Part shown: positions 32,161-41,041 of the stretch, piece by piece
How positions within the stretch are numbered: the first letter of the stretch is position 1
Layout: each line of letters opens with the position of its first letter
Made by a program: the position numbers and the translations under genes
The notes under the pieces: model-generated
Told to the model about the DNA's origin: nothing
Seen by the model: only the letters and a program-made list of their open reading frames with translations
Database searches by the model: none
Source of the DNA: an uncultured Alphaproteobacteria bacterium
GTDB lineage: Bacteria; Pseudomonadota; Alphaproteobacteria; Bin95
Assembly (NCBI GenBank): GCA_937891825.1
Contig: CALAHN010000089.1
Span: 118,488-182,487, forward strand
DNA length: 64,000 nucleotides
Direction: 5' to 3'

Positions 32161-33894
32161 TCAGCGGGAAGAAAGCGCGCGGTTCGCGATCGCGTGACGG
32201 GTTGGTTGCTGCAGCAGGCGGGGCGTCGGCAAGGCAATCGCGTTGCGGTCGAGTTCCGGCCGACCGTAGAGATAGCCCTGCATGAATGTGACTTCTTCCT
32301 TGCGCAGGATGGCGGCTTCGGCTTCCGTCTCGACGCATTCCGCAACCGTATCCAAGCCAAAGCCCTTGGCGAGCCCAAGCAGGGTGCGGATGAACAACTG
32401 ATTGTCCGGCCGGTTCGCCAGATCCTTGATGAACGCGCCGTCGATCTTGACCATGTCGACCGCGAGCGCCTGCAGATTTCGGAACGAGGTGTAACCAGCG
32501 CCGAAATCGTCAAGCGCCACGCCGCAGCCAAGGTCGCGCACAGCGGCGACGAAGCGGGCCGATTCGTCCAGGTCCTGCAGGACGACCGTTTCGGTGATCT
32601 CGATCATCAACCGGGTCGCGATCTCCGGCTGCCCGCGCAACAGCCCGACCAGCTTGCGCAGCCATGCCTGATCGCTCGCCGTCATGCCCGAGATATTCAG
32701 CGTCAGGCGGACATTCAGGTCGCGGTGCAACTCCTCTACTGCAAGGTCGAGCGTGCAGCGATCGATCTGGCGCATCAGCCCAAGTTGTTCGACAACCGGC
32801 ACGAAGGCGCCGGCCGGCAGGATCAGGCCATCGGGGCGGCGCATGCGCAGCAGGCATTCGTAATATTTCGGCTCAAGCGTATGGGTGTCGATGATCGGCT
32901 GGTAGGCCAGCACGAGGCGATTGTCGAGCAGCGCTTCCTGGACCTGCTTGGCGATGCCCATGTCCTGCCGGAGATTGTGGCGCTGCATCTCCGTCAATTG
33001 GTAGGCGACGTGATGGTTGCGGCCTTCCTTCTTAGCCTGGCGCAACGCCATCTCGGCGCGGGACATGACGTCGAATGAGGTCTGGGCCGATGTCGGGAAA
33101 ACGATCCCGCCGACGGAGACGGTGATCGCAACTTCGCCCATGACGGTCTGAATCGCGGATTCGCGGACGCCGACAATGATGCGTTCCGCCATTTCCTCCG
33201 CCATCGCCTCATTGCAGTGATCGAGCAACAGGCCGAAGCAATCGCCCTCAACCCGGCCGATAATGTCGCTGGAACCTGTCAGCTGGTCCAGGCGTTCCGC
33301 GAGGCCGGAAAGCACAGCGTCGCCGATTTCATAGCCGAAGGCGTCGTTGATCATCGCGATATTGTCGATGTCGACCGTCAGGAATGCGCCGGTGCGCCCG
33401 AAGCGACGGCAGGCGGTCAGCGCGAAATCGATGGCCTGGCGTAAGCGGAACCGGTTGAAGTGCCCGGTCAGCTCGTCGTAGTTCGCAAGATATTCCAGGC
33501 GCTGTTCGGCGCGTTTCCTGCTGGTGATGGCGCGCATCACGCCGCGCATGACCAGCGGCCGTCCGTCTGGCAGGAAGTCGGCCTGACCGCGCTCATGCAC
33601 CCAGATGAACTCGCTGTCGCCGCCGCGAAGGCGATACTCGCAATCGAAGCGCGCGCCGGTCGCGAAATGCCGGGACAGGCGTTTCAACCGCTCTTTCAGA
33701 TCTTCGGAATTGATCCGTCCATGAAACAGATCGCCGGTATCGACCGGCGCCAGGCTCTCCAGACCGAAAAATTCTCCGGCCGGGCCAGTCCACTTCAAGG
33801 TATCGCGCGCGACATCCCACTCATAGACAACGTCGCCGGAAGCCGACAACGCAGCCATGAGGTCGGTCTGTACGGTCGTTGCTTGGCCCGCCAT
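32161..33894 (-). CDS. PAS-GGDEF-EAL protein, probable c-di-GMP phosphodiesterase
   Basis: The 577-residue cytoplasmic protein has a PAS domain (about 15-125, with YEWDVARDTLKW), a GGDEF domain (about 140-295) and an EAL domain (about 310-560). The GGDEF signature is degenerate (RVEGDCFG, i.e. EGDCF) and has no RxxD inhibitory site, so it should not make c-di-GMP. The EAL domain keeps its metal and catalytic residues: ECLLRM (the E of EAL), LTLNISG, MIEITET, LDDFGAGYTSF, VKIDGAF, AECVE and QGYLYGRP. It should therefore hydrolyse c-di-GMP. The start is the ATG at 33894; the ORF track extends 27 codons further. Confidence 0.93.
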   Translation of the reverse strand: MAGQATTVQTDLMAALSASGDVVYEWDVARDTLKWTGPAGEFFGLESLAPVDTGDLFHGRINSEDLKERLKRLSRHFATGARFDCEYRLRGGDSEFIWVHERGQADFLPDGRPLVMRGVMRAITSRKRAEQRLEYLANYDELTGHFNRFRLRQAIDFALTACRRFGRTGAFLTVDIDNIAMINDAFGYEIGDAVLSGLAERLDQLTGSSDIIGRVEGDCFGLLLDHCNEAMAEEMAERIIVGVRESAIQTVMGEVAITVSVGGIVFPTSAQTSFDVMSRAEMALRQAKKEGRNHHVAYQLTEMQRHNLRQDMGIAKQVQEALLDNRLVLAYQPIIDTHTLEPKYYECLLRMRRPDGLILPAGAFVPVVEQLGLMRQIDRCTLDLAVEELHRDLNVRLTLNISGMTASDQAWLRKLVGLLRGQPEIATRLMIEITETVVLQDLDESARFVAAVRDLGCGVALDDFGAGYTSFRNLQALAVDMVKIDGAFIKDLANRPDNQLFIRTLLGLAKGFGLDTVAECVETEAEAAILRKEEVTFMQGYLYGRPELDRNAIALPTPRLLQQPTRHAIANRALSSR

Positions 33895-34027
33895 GAAGTC
33901 GCACCCTGACTCACGTGCCGGCCGCCGCGCGATCTTCCTGATCGGTTGGCGAACCGGCGCTAAACTTGAGCGCAAACTCTACGGGCGGACCGCTTAAGGA
34001 GAGGTTAGGGCAGGGTGAACCCCGGCT

Positions 34028-35365
34028 TTAAGAAACCGTTGCGATGGCCTTCTTGAGGATGGCCGCCATCTGCTCCATTTCGCTTTCAGTAACGATCAGC
34101 GGCGGCGACATCGCAAGGGAATCGCCGGCCGAGCGGAGGTACAGTCCCTGCGCGAAGCACTCCAGGAAAACATCGAAGCCCCGCTTGCCAGGCTCGCCAG
34201 GCCTTGCCGACAATTCAACGGCGCCCATCAGGCCGACATTCCGGACGTCAATGACATTCGGCGCGTCCGCCATGTCATGCATCAGGGCTTCGAACTTCGG
34301 CGTCAGGCTGGCCGAGCGCTCGAACAGGTTTTCGTCGCGGTAGATGTCGAGCGTCGCCAGTCCGGCCGCGACGGCGAGCGGATGGGCTGAATAGGTATAG
34401 CCGTGGGCCAGTTCGATGGCCCATTCCGGCCCGGTCATGAAGGCGTCATAGATGCCTCTGCCCATGACGATGCCCGATGCGGGCACGGCGCCGTTGGTCA
34501 GGCCCTTCGCAATCGTCATCATGTCCGGCGTTACGCCGAACGCCTCGGACGCAAATGCGGCGCCGACACGGCCAAACCCGGTAATAACCTCATCGAAAAT
34601 CAACAGGATGCCATGCTTGGTGCAGATGTCGCGCAGGCGTTGCAGGTAGCCCTTGGGCGGCGGCAGCACGCCGGTTGAGCCGGGCACCGGCTCCACGATG
34701 ACGGCGGCGATCGTCGAGGGATCGTGCAGTTCGCAAATCGCCTCCAACCGGTCGGCGAATTCTACGCCATGATCCGGCAGGCCGCGGGCGAAGGCGTTGC
34801 GGGCCAGGTCATGGGTGTGCGGCAAATGGTCGACGCCCGGCAGCATGGTCCCGAACATCTTCCGGTTGGCCTTGATGCCGCCGACCGACATGCCGCCGAA
34901 GCCGATGCCGTGGTAGCCGCGCTCGCGGCCGATGAAACGAACACGCTCGGCCTGGCCGCGGGCGCGGTGATAGGCGAGGGCGATCTTCAGCGCCGTATCG
35001 ACAGCTTCGGAGCCGGAATTCGCGAAGAACACCGTATCCAGACCCTTCGGCGCGATGCCGGCGACGCGGGAGGCCAGTTCAAAGGCGGCTGGATGGCCCA
35101 TCTGGAAGCTCGGAGCGTAGTCCATCTGATCGGCCTGGGCCTTGATGGCTTCCGAGATTTCCTTCCGGCCATGGCCGGCATTGACGCACCACAGCCCAGC
35201 CGATCCGTCCAGGATGCGGCGGCCGTCGCGGGCGATGTAATGCACGCCCTCGGCGCCGACCAGCAGACGCGGCTCCTTCTTGAATTGGCGCTGCGCCGTA
35301 AACGGCATGAACAAACTCTCGAGATTATTGATATCGGCGTGGGCGAGAGAAGCTGCGGTCGTCAT
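34028..35365 (-). CDS. Class III omega-aminotransferase (beta-alanine:pyruvate type)
   Basis: The 445-residue PLP enzyme has the class III pattern: SLFMPFTAQRQFKKEPRLLV at the N-terminus, FFANSGSEAVDTALKIAL, RERGYHGIGFGGMSVGG, the PLP Asp in LIFDEVITGFGRVG, and the Schiff-base Lys in MTIAKGLTNGAVP. The N-terminal LxxLFMPFTAxRxF and GxSVGGI segments match omega-amino acid:pyruvate aminotransferases acting on beta-alanine and related amines. It stands alone. Substrate assignment is from recalled family resemblance. Confidence 0.9.
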   Translation of the reverse strand: MTTAASLAHADINNLESLFMPFTAQRQFKKEPRLLVGAEGVHYIARDGRRILDGSAGLWCVNAGHGRKEISEAIKAQADQMDYAPSFQMGHPAAFELASRVAGIAPKGLDTVFFANSGSEAVDTALKIALAYHRARGQAERVRFIGRERGYHGIGFGGMSVGGIKANRKMFGTMLPGVDHLPHTHDLARNAFARGLPDHGVEFADRLEAICELHDPSTIAAVIVEPVPGSTGVLPPPKGYLQRLRDICTKHGILLIFDEVITGFGRVGAAFASEAFGVTPDMMTIAKGLTNGAVPASGIVMGRGIYDAFMTGPEWAIELAHGYTYSAHPLAVAAGLATLDIYRDENLFERSASLTPKFEALMHDMADAPNVIDVRNVGLMGAVELSARPGEPGKRGFDVFLECFAQGLYLRSAGDSLAMSPPLIVTESEMEQMAAILKKAIATVS

Positions 35366-35728
35366 GTCGAGCGCCTTTCCGTCAGTGTCGGTGCGGGATT
35401 ATTGCGCCGGAAAGGTATCACGGCCGGATCGTTTCGCCCAATCAGTAATTCCAGGCGGGCGCTGCCGATCCGGACGGCCGAGAGCGCAAGGCTCGACCGT
35501 GCAGCCGCGCTCTCCTGGTCGATGGGGGCTTAACCGGATCGTCTACATGGATCCGAACTGCCGACGCGATCGTTGCAAGCTGATGTACAGCGCAAATGTT
35601 TTTGACTTTTGTTAACTAACTCAATTAACGTGTTGTTCCATAATTCAGTTTAATCCATCGTGTTGCTTGTAATATGTCGAAAATGCCGTATATATTTGTT
35701 CGATCAAGCAGGAGCATAGGGTAGGACC
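35366..35728. other. 363-base intergenic region with AT-rich promoter block
   Basis: The left half (to about 35580) has ordinary GC content and no recognisable gene. The right part (35585-35710) is strikingly AT-rich, with several short inverted repeats such as GTTAA-N9-TTAAC. A promoter candidate near 35667-35696 points into the hypothetical gene at 35729. Confidence 0.6.
35667..35696 (+). promoter_or_regulatory. Candidate promoter of the 35729 gene
   Basis: TTGTAA (35667-35672) is followed after 16-18 bases by TATATA/TATATT (35689-35696), within the most AT-rich stretch of the window. Transcription would start near 35702, leaving a short leader with the site AGGGTAGG before the GTG. Confidence 0.4.
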
Positions 35729-36094
35729 GTGAACGGCCTGAGCCGCATTTTTGAAGACGTCGGCCGTAGCCTCGCGCCCATCAGGGCCGTTGGGCAAGGC
35801 GCGGAGCGTTTTTCATCGGCCAAGACCGACGCACGCCGATTGGACAATGCGGTCAGTCCGGATCGCGCCGCGATCGATTTTTCCGATGATATCGAACTGC
35901 TTGGACGCGGCGGCGGTCGGGGCCGGCCGGTCGTCTCGGTTCCCTCCAGCGCGTTCTTCGCCCAACATATCGGCCAGCATCCGGAAGCACGGAACGAGCG
36001 GCTTGAAAGCATGGCGGCAGACGCTGCCTATCGCGACGCCGCCGATCTCGGCGTATTCCTGCATCGCGCGGAACCGCTGTCGCTCGCGATCTAG
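35729..36094 (+). CDS. Hypothetical protein (121 aa)
   Basis: I do not recognise this family. The 121-residue cytoplasmic protein has no membrane segment or signal peptide. It contains a basic glycine patch (LLGRGGGRGRPVVSVPSSAF) followed by a helical end rich in Ala and Glu. Three facts favour this frame over the overlapping forward and reverse ORFs: a GTG start with AGGGTAGG upstream, an AT-rich promoter block immediately before it, and high third-position GC. It is 100 bases from the creatininase gene. Fold and role are unknown. Confidence 0.6.
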   Translation: MNGLSRIFEDVGRSLAPIRAVGQGAERFSSAKTDARRLDNAVSPDRAAIDFSDDIELLGRGGGRGRPVVSVPSSAFFAQHIGQHPEARNERLESMAADAAYRDAADLGVFLHRAEPLSLAI

Positions 36095-36194
36095 TTCAGC
36101 CTGCGTTCTGGCAGACAGCGCCGCAACCCGCGCTGCATCTGGCAGCTTGCGTCGGCGGATCGGTTTGCTTTCATTGCCTTGAGAAGGATGTTTC

Positions 36195-36923
36195 ATGCAA
36201 TTGCACCGGATGACCTGGCCCGAGGTCGAAGTCTACCTGAAGACCAAGACGGGACTGATCGTCCCGATCGGCTCGACCGAGCAGCATGGTCCGAATGGCC
36301 CGATCGGCACCGATGTCATCTGCCCGGAGCATGTCGCGATCAAGGTCGGCGCAGCCGACCAGGTGATCGTCGCGCCGACCATCGCGTTCGGTATGGCCCA
36401 GCACCATCTGGCGTTTCCCGGCACCATGAGCTTGAAACCGGCGACGCTGCTGCTGGTCCTCAAGGACCTGATCCAGTCGCTCGCGGGACATGGGTTCGAC
36501 CGGATTTACTTCCTGAACGGTCACGGCGGGAATATTGCGACCGTCACCGCGGCATTTTCCGAGATCTACGCGGACATGGGGGAATCTGCGCCGAAGCTGA
36601 AGCTGCACAACTGGTTCATGGGGCCGAGAACGCGCAAGCTATGCAAGGAGCTTTACGGCGACGCCGAAGGAAGCCATGCGACGCCTTCCGAAGTCGCGTT
36701 GGCGTGGCATGCCTGGCCGGAAACCGAGAAGCACATGCCGATCGAGCCCAGGATCGCGCCGCGCGGCGTCATTCGCGGCGCCGCGGATTACCGCCGCCAG
36801 TTCCCGGATGGGCGCATCGGCTCCGATCCCAGCCTTGCGACCATCGCTGACGGCGGCCGTATTCTTGAAGCGGCGGTCGCGGATGTTCGGGAGAATTTCG
36901 CCGCCTTTGCCCGGGAAAGCTGA
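36195..36923 (+). CDS. Creatininase-family metal-dependent amidohydrolase
   Basis: The 242-residue protein has the metal-binding motifs of the creatininase / MftE / formamide hydrolase family: VPIGSTEQHGPNGPIGTD (Glu, His and Asp ligands), YFLNGHGGN and GSHATPSEVALAW. Founding members open cyclic amides such as creatinine; relatives include the formamide hydrolase of riboflavin/F420 synthesis and MftE peptidase. The substrate here cannot be assigned, and there are no mycofactocin or creatine genes nearby. The ribosome binding site is GAGAAGGA. Confidence 0.9.
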   Translation: MQLHRMTWPEVEVYLKTKTGLIVPIGSTEQHGPNGPIGTDVICPEHVAIKVGAADQVIVAPTIAFGMAQHHLAFPGTMSLKPATLLLVLKDLIQSLAGHGFDRIYFLNGHGGNIATVTAAFSEIYADMGESAPKLKLHNWFMGPRTRKLCKELYGDAEGSHATPSEVALAWHAWPETEKHMPIEPRIAPRGVIRGAADYRRQFPDGRIGSDPSLATIADGGRILEAAVADVRENFAAFARES

Positions 36924-37011
36924 GCGGAACTGCCCGCATTAACAAAATTTAGACTGTTCAGGCCTAGCCTTTTTTTCCTGTCCGTCTGGAAGAATGCCTC
37001 GGGGAGATGAA

Positions 37012-37446
37012 ATGGGCCTGGATCGCAGCAAGGTCAGAAAAATCAACGACGGCGAAGAGTCCTATCGTGGCGACGTCCAACGGCTTCTGGCGGACGCCAG
37101 GGCTGTGTTCATCGAGTGGGCTGATAACGCGCTGAAGGAGGCGTCCGGCCAGGTCGACGGCCTTGCCGGTCCTGAATTTGCGGCCGCCCGCGATGCGATC
37201 TTCGGCGTGTTCCATGATGTGAAAGGCGCCGGCGGCGGCGTCGGCCTGGACCTGATGTCCGACATTGGCGCCTCGGGCTGCGATTTTTTGCGCGAGCTCG
37301 ACGCCCCAAGCCGGAAGGCCGCCAAGGTCGTGAAAGCGCATATCGTTACCGCCCAGGGCGTTCTGGCGGCTGGCATTGATGGCGATGGCGGCGCGGCGGG
37401 GCAGGCGCTCGCGGAGAAATTGCGCGGCTATACGCTCGATTCCTGA
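37012..37446 (+). CDS. Stand-alone Hpt (histidine phosphotransfer) protein
   Basis: The 144-residue helical protein carries the phosphotransfer motif FHDVKGAGGGVGLDLM, matching the HxxKGxxxxxG of Hpt domains such as CheA P1, with the phosphorylatable His near residue 68. There is no kinase or receiver domain in the same protein or next door, so it should shuttle phosphate between a hybrid kinase and response regulator encoded elsewhere. The ATG at 37012 (GGGGAGAT upstream) is preferred to the ORF-track start six codons earlier. It is followed by a hypothetical gene on the same strand. Confidence 0.8.
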   Translation: MGLDRSKVRKINDGEESYRGDVQRLLADARAVFIEWADNALKEASGQVDGLAGPEFAAARDAIFGVFHDVKGAGGGVGLDLMSDIGASGCDFLRELDAPSRKAAKVVKAHIVTAQGVLAAGIDGDGGAAGQALAEKLRGYTLDS

Positions 37447-37620
37447 TTGAGATCATAGGGATGGAGTTTGGATCGCGGGATCGCCTGAGCGCGCCACGCC
37501 CTATGCGGCCTGGCGCAAATCGAGTATTGCGTTGCTTTCGCACGATCTTTTTATTGGAAGGATTGAGTGACCGACCGATGGGCGCGCCCGACGCGTCCCG
37601 CAACAATGGAAGATTGCAGA

Positions 37621-37923
37621 ATGAAACCAGAAATTTTTGCCGATGGCTTCAGCGCCGTGACGTTCCGCAATGGGATGATCCGCATGGATCTGGGCAGTTT
37701 GCCGATCGGCAACCAGGGCGAATCCCAGTCGAATGACATGGATGCCCATCATCGCCTTGTGCTGACGCCTCAAGGCTTCCTTCAGGGTCTGGCGCTGATG
37801 CAGGATCTGGCGCGGCGCCTGGCAGAAGCTGGCGTCATTCGCCGCACGGAAGCTGAGCCGCCGGCGGTCTCCGCCGACGTGCAAGGCAATTCCGTCGCCG
37901 ACAAGGCCTCGGACAAGCTTTAG
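37621..37923 (+). CDS. Hypothetical protein (100 aa)
   Basis: The 100-residue protein begins MKPEIFADGFSAVTFRNGMI and contains RMDLGSLPI followed by LVLTPQGFLQGLALMQDLAR. The LxLTxxGFLxGLxxMxDL pattern suggests a compact beta strand plus helix protein, but I cannot place it in a named family. The ATG at 37621 is favoured (GGAAGA upstream); a GTG at 37567 with GGAAGG before it would add 18 residues. It may pair functionally with the preceding Hpt gene, as both are small, cytoplasmic and on the same strand 174 bases apart, but this is speculative. Confidence 0.6.
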   Translation: MKPEIFADGFSAVTFRNGMIRMDLGSLPIGNQGESQSNDMDAHHRLVLTPQGFLQGLALMQDLARRLAEAGVIRRTEAEPPAVSADVQGNSVADKASDKL

Positions 37924-37940
37924 CGCGAGGGCAGCCCGGT

Positions 37941-38372
37941 TCAGGGCGCGCGGTTTTCCGATGCCCGGAGCAATCCGAGGACGCCGACAGCCGCTGTCCA
38001 GATCGTCGCGGCGCCCATTACCAGATATCCCAGGCCGAACAGCAGGATCAGGGGCGCGCCGATGATCGTCAGGGCCAGCCAGATCCAGAACATGCGAATG
38101 ATGGCCGAGAAATGGCTTTGCCAGAGCGGCGGGGCGTCGCTTCGCTTGACATAAGCCACCACGACGGCGGCGACGCCGCCGATGAAGGTGAACAGCCCGG
38201 CCAGCAGCAAGACCCAGGCGAGGAGCGCGAGGGTCCGGTAGTCTTCCCCGGGCTCGGTCGGCGCTCCGCCCTGCGGCGGGCCGTCCTGGCGGCCGTGGGC
38301 GGGACTGGCGTTCGCGCCTCCCGCAGGATCCCAGGTCGCATCGCTTTCCGGTCGGACCGGCGGATTTGCCAT
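37941..38372 (-). CDS. DUF4870-like membrane protein
   Basis: The 143-residue protein has a Pro/Gly-rich cytoplasmic N-terminus (about 45 residues) followed by three hydrophobic segments: LALLAWVLLLAGLFTFIGGV, the FWIWLALTIIGAPLILLFGL region and a third near LVMGAATIWTAAVGVLGLL. The loop VKRSDAPPLWQSHFSAIIR is typical of DUF4870/Tic20-like proteins, in which a W-x-x-H-x-x-x-x-I motif follows helix 1. Function is unknown. It converges on the hypothetical forward gene before it and lies 68 bases from pyrF on the same strand. Confidence 0.78.
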   Translation of the reverse strand: MANPPVRPESDATWDPAGGANASPAHGRQDGPPQGGAPTEPGEDYRTLALLAWVLLLAGLFTFIGGVAAVVVAYVKRSDAPPLWQSHFSAIIRMFWIWLALTIIGAPLILLFGLGYLVMGAATIWTAAVGVLGLLRASENRAP

Positions 38373-38440
38373 TATCGCCTCCTCAAGAGTTTTCCTGACT
38401 TCGCGTCATTCCCAATATAGGGATGGCGGGGGCCGCGCGC

Positions 38441-39154
38441 TCATCTCGGCGCGGGATGCGCTAGCGCAGCGTCGATTTCATCCAGAATTGCGCATGCGGC
38501 CGCCCGTGGGTCCGTGGCATGGACGATCGGGCGGCCGACTACGAGCAAGTCCGCGCCGTCCCTGATCGCGGAAGCAGGTGTGGCGACGCGCTTCTGATCT
38601 TGCGCGTCGCTTCCGGCCGGACGAATGCCAGGCGTCACCAGGAACGCGCCGGGGGCCAGCAGCTCGCGCAGCATGCGCGCTTCTTGGGCGGATGCGACGA
38701 CGCCGTCCGCGCCGGCGGCGATCGCGGTTTGCGCGCGAGCGCGAACCAGCGCCGAAACGCCGTCGCGCCAGCCTTCCGCCTCAAGGTCGCTGGCGTCGAG
38801 CGAGGTCAGCACCGTCACGCCGACGATCTTCGTGGCGCTGCCAGCTTTCGCTGCAGCGGCAGCCCGGACCACAGGCGCGACCGCATGCACAGTCACCAGA
38901 TCGGCGCCAGCCCGAACTGCGCCCGCGACGGCATTCGCGACGGTCTGGTCGATATCGTGAAACTTGTAGTCAAGGAACACGCGCTTTCCTGCGTCCTTCA
39001 GGTCGCGCACCAGGGCTTCGCCGCCCTGGACCGCGAGCGCCAGCCCGATCTTGTGCCAAAGGACCGCATCCCCAAGTTGCTCCGCCATGCGGCGCGCAGC
39101 GTCTGCGTCGGGCAGGTCGAGGGCCGCGCAAAGGCGGGCGCGTGGATCGGACAT
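38441..39154 (-). CDS. pyrF: Orotidine 5'-phosphate decarboxylase
   Basis: The 237-residue TIM-barrel enzyme catalyses the last step of UMP synthesis. It has [16 protein letters not shown], the [11 protein letters not shown] segment and the catalytic Asp-Lys-Asp array in [17 protein letters not shown], where many orthologues read DLKFHDIPNTV. It also shows [12 protein letters not shown] and the phosphate-binding VTPGIRPAG and LLVVGRPI. It is divergent from fhs (93 bases between starts). Confidence 0.96.
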   Translation of the reverse strand: MSDPRARLCAALDLPDADAARRMAEQLGDAVLWHKIGLALAVQGGEALVRDLKDAGKRVFLDYKFHDIDQTVANAVAGAVRAGADLVTVHAVAPVVRAAAAAKAGSATKIVGVTVLTSLDASDLEAEGWRDGVSALVRARAQTAIAAGADGVVASAQEARMLRELLAPGAFLVTPGIRPAGSDAQDQKRVATPASAIRDGADLLVVGRPIVHATDPRAAACAILDEIDAALAHPAPR

Positions 39155-39247
39155 GGGGCAATCTCCGTAATTCCGGCGTTTGGCGCTTGCGCCGTCATCG
39201 CCGCCATCGAAACATGGGTCGACGAACCCATACCGGAGTCGCGCCAG

Positions 39248-40924
39248 ATGAGCCAGCCGTCAGATATCGAAATCGCCAGGGCAGTCAAAGGCGCGGCCAT
39301 TCAGGAGATTGCCGCGACCCTGGGGATTCCAGAGGCCGCATTGCTGCCCTATGGCCGGGACAAGGCGAAGATCGACCTGGCCTGGGCGGCTGAAACGGCG
39401 GCAAAGCCCAAGGGCAAGCTCATTCTCGTGACCGCCATGACGCCGACACCGGCGGGCGAGGGCAAGACCACGACATCGATCGGGCTTGGGGACGGCTTGC
39501 GAAGGATCGGCAAGCGCGCCCTCATCTGCTTGCGCGAACCAAGCCTTGGGCCGTGTTTCGGCATGAAGGGCGGCGCGGCCGGCGGCGGCTACGCACAGGT
39601 CATTCCGATGGAAGCGATTAACCTGCATTTCACCGGCGACATGCACGCGATTTCCGCCGCCCACAATCTTCTGGCGGCGATGATCGACAACCATATCTAT
39701 TGGGGCAATGCGCTTGGGATTGACGCTCGTAAGGTCGCATGGCGGCGGGCGGTCGATATGAATGACCGGGCGCTCCGTGAGATTGTCGTCAGCCTGGGCG
39801 GCGCAGCGAATGGTTTCCCGCGCGAAGGCGGCTATGACATCACGGTCGCGTCCGAGGTCATGGCGATCCTGTGTCTCGCGACGGATCTGAAGGACCTGCA
39901 GGCCCGTTTCGCGCGCATCGTCATCGGCGAGACCCGGCGCGGCGACCCGATCACGGCCGCCGACCTCAAGGCCGACGGCGCCATGACGGTGCTGATGAAG
40001 GAAGCGCTGCAGCCCAATCTGGCGCAGACCCTGGAAGGCACGCCCGCCTTCGTCCATGGCGGCCCCTTCGCCAATATCGCCCATGGCTGCAACAGCGCCA
40101 TCGCGACGCGGACCGCGCTTGGCCTTGGCGACTATGTTGTGACCGAGGCCGGGTTCGGGGCCGACCTGGGCGCGGAGAAGTTTCTGGACATCAAATGCCG
40201 CTCCGCCGGGTTGAAGCCTGACGCGATCGTCGTCGTGGCGACGGCGCGCGCCCTCAAATTTCATGGCGGCGTCGCGCGCGCCGACCTCAATGTCGAGAAC
40301 CTTGCCGCAATCGATGTTGGCCTCGCCAACCTGGCGCGGCATCTGGATAATCTCGCGAAATATGGCGTCCCGGCAGTGGTCGCCATCAACCGCTTTGTCT
40401 CCGATACGGAAGCGGAACTGAGTGCGATCCAACGTTTCTGCCTGAACCGCCGACAGCCGGTCGCGGTCTGCACCCACTGGAGCGACGGCGGGCAGGGGGG
40501 CGAAGCGCTCGCCCGGCTCGCGGCCGAGGCGGCCGATAGCGGCGCTGCGGACTTCAAGCTGCTCTATCCGGATGACCTGCCGCTCCGGGCGAAGCTTGAA
40601 ACGGTCGCGCGGGAAATCTACCGCGCCGATGGCGTCAACCTGACGCCCGCGGCGGCGGCCCGCCTCGAGGCGCTTGAAGCGAAGGGCTACGGACATCTGC
40701 CCGTCTGCATGGCGAAAACCCAATACAGCTTCTCGGCCGATCCCGCTTTGCGCGGCGCGCCGGAAGGCTATGACATTCCCATTCGGGAGATCCGGCTTTC
40801 AGCAGGCGCAGGCTTCATCGTGGCGATCTGCGGAGATGTGATGACCATGCCAGGCTTGCCCCGCACGCCGGCGGCAGAGAGCATCGGCCTGGATAGCGGT
40901 GGCGACACGGTTGGGCTGTTCTAG
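39248..40924 (+). CDS. fhs: Formate-tetrahydrofolate ligase
   Basis: The 558-residue enzyme makes 10-formyl-THF from formate, THF and ATP. Signatures include the ATP-binding loop [60 protein letters not shown] and the C-terminal [12 protein letters not shown]. The upstream third of the ORF in the track is antisense to pyrF; the ATG at 39248 with CCGGAG upstream is the family start. Fhs supports one-carbon metabolism and formate assimilation; no folD or other C1 genes are adjacent. Its TAG stop is the first TAG of a repeat element. Confidence 0.97.
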   Translation: MSQPSDIEIARAVKGAAIQEIAATLGIPEAALLPYGRDKAKIDLAWAAETAAKPKGKLILVTAMTPTPAGEGKTTTSIGLGDGLRRIGKRALICLREPSLGPCFGMKGGAAGGGYAQVIPMEAINLHFTGDMHAISAAHNLLAAMIDNHIYWGNALGIDARKVAWRRAVDMNDRALREIVVSLGGAANGFPREGGYDITVASEVMAILCLATDLKDLQARFARIVIGETRRGDPITAADLKADGAMTVLMKEALQPNLAQTLEGTPAFVHGGPFANIAHGCNSAIATRTALGLGDYVVTEAGFGADLGAEKFLDIKCRSAGLKPDAIVVVATARALKFHGGVARADLNVENLAAIDVGLANLARHLDNLAKYGVPAVVAINRFVSDTEAELSAIQRFCLNRRQPVAVCTHWSDGGQGGEALARLAAEAADSGAADFKLLYPDDLPLRAKLETVAREIYRADGVNLTPAAAARLEALEAKGYGHLPVCMAKTQYSFSADPALRGAPEGYDIPIREIRLSAGAGFIVAICGDVMTMPGLPRTPAAESIGLDSGGDTVGLF

Positions 40925-41026
40925 ATCAAACCAATCTTAGGCGGAATCGCCTAAGATTGGATAATTTGATCGATCTCAATAAGGTAGAGCACGGACCGCG
41001 CGTCCACTTGGACGCGCCATGCTCTA
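40922..41026. repeat. Two-hairpin intergenic repeat, complete copy C
   Basis: From the fhs stop codon, TAGATCAAA leads into the hairpin CCAATCTTAGGCG-GAAT-CGCCTAAGATTGG (40931-40960), then the linker ATAATTTGATCGATCTCAAT. The second hairpin has outer arms AGAGCACG (40986-40993) / CATGCTCT (41018-41025) and inner arms GCGCGTCC-actt-GGACGCGC (40998-41017). It is 105 bp, the same length as copy B but inverted. Relative to B, four stem positions changed as matched pairs. Confidence 0.85.
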
Positions 41027-41041
41027 CGTAGAGGCGGGGCG

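Noticed and set aside
35813-36196. 127-codon reverse ORF and 143-codon forward ORF overlapping the 35729 gene
   Set aside because: The 35729 frame has a promoter-like block, a ribosome binding site and strong third-position GC; the others have none of these.
36920-37011. Terminator after the creatininase gene
   Set aside because: A TTTTTTT run is present near 36970 but no GC-rich stem precedes it.
39260-40723. 487-codon reverse ORF opposite fhs
   Set aside because: Shadow of formate-tetrahydrofolate ligase.
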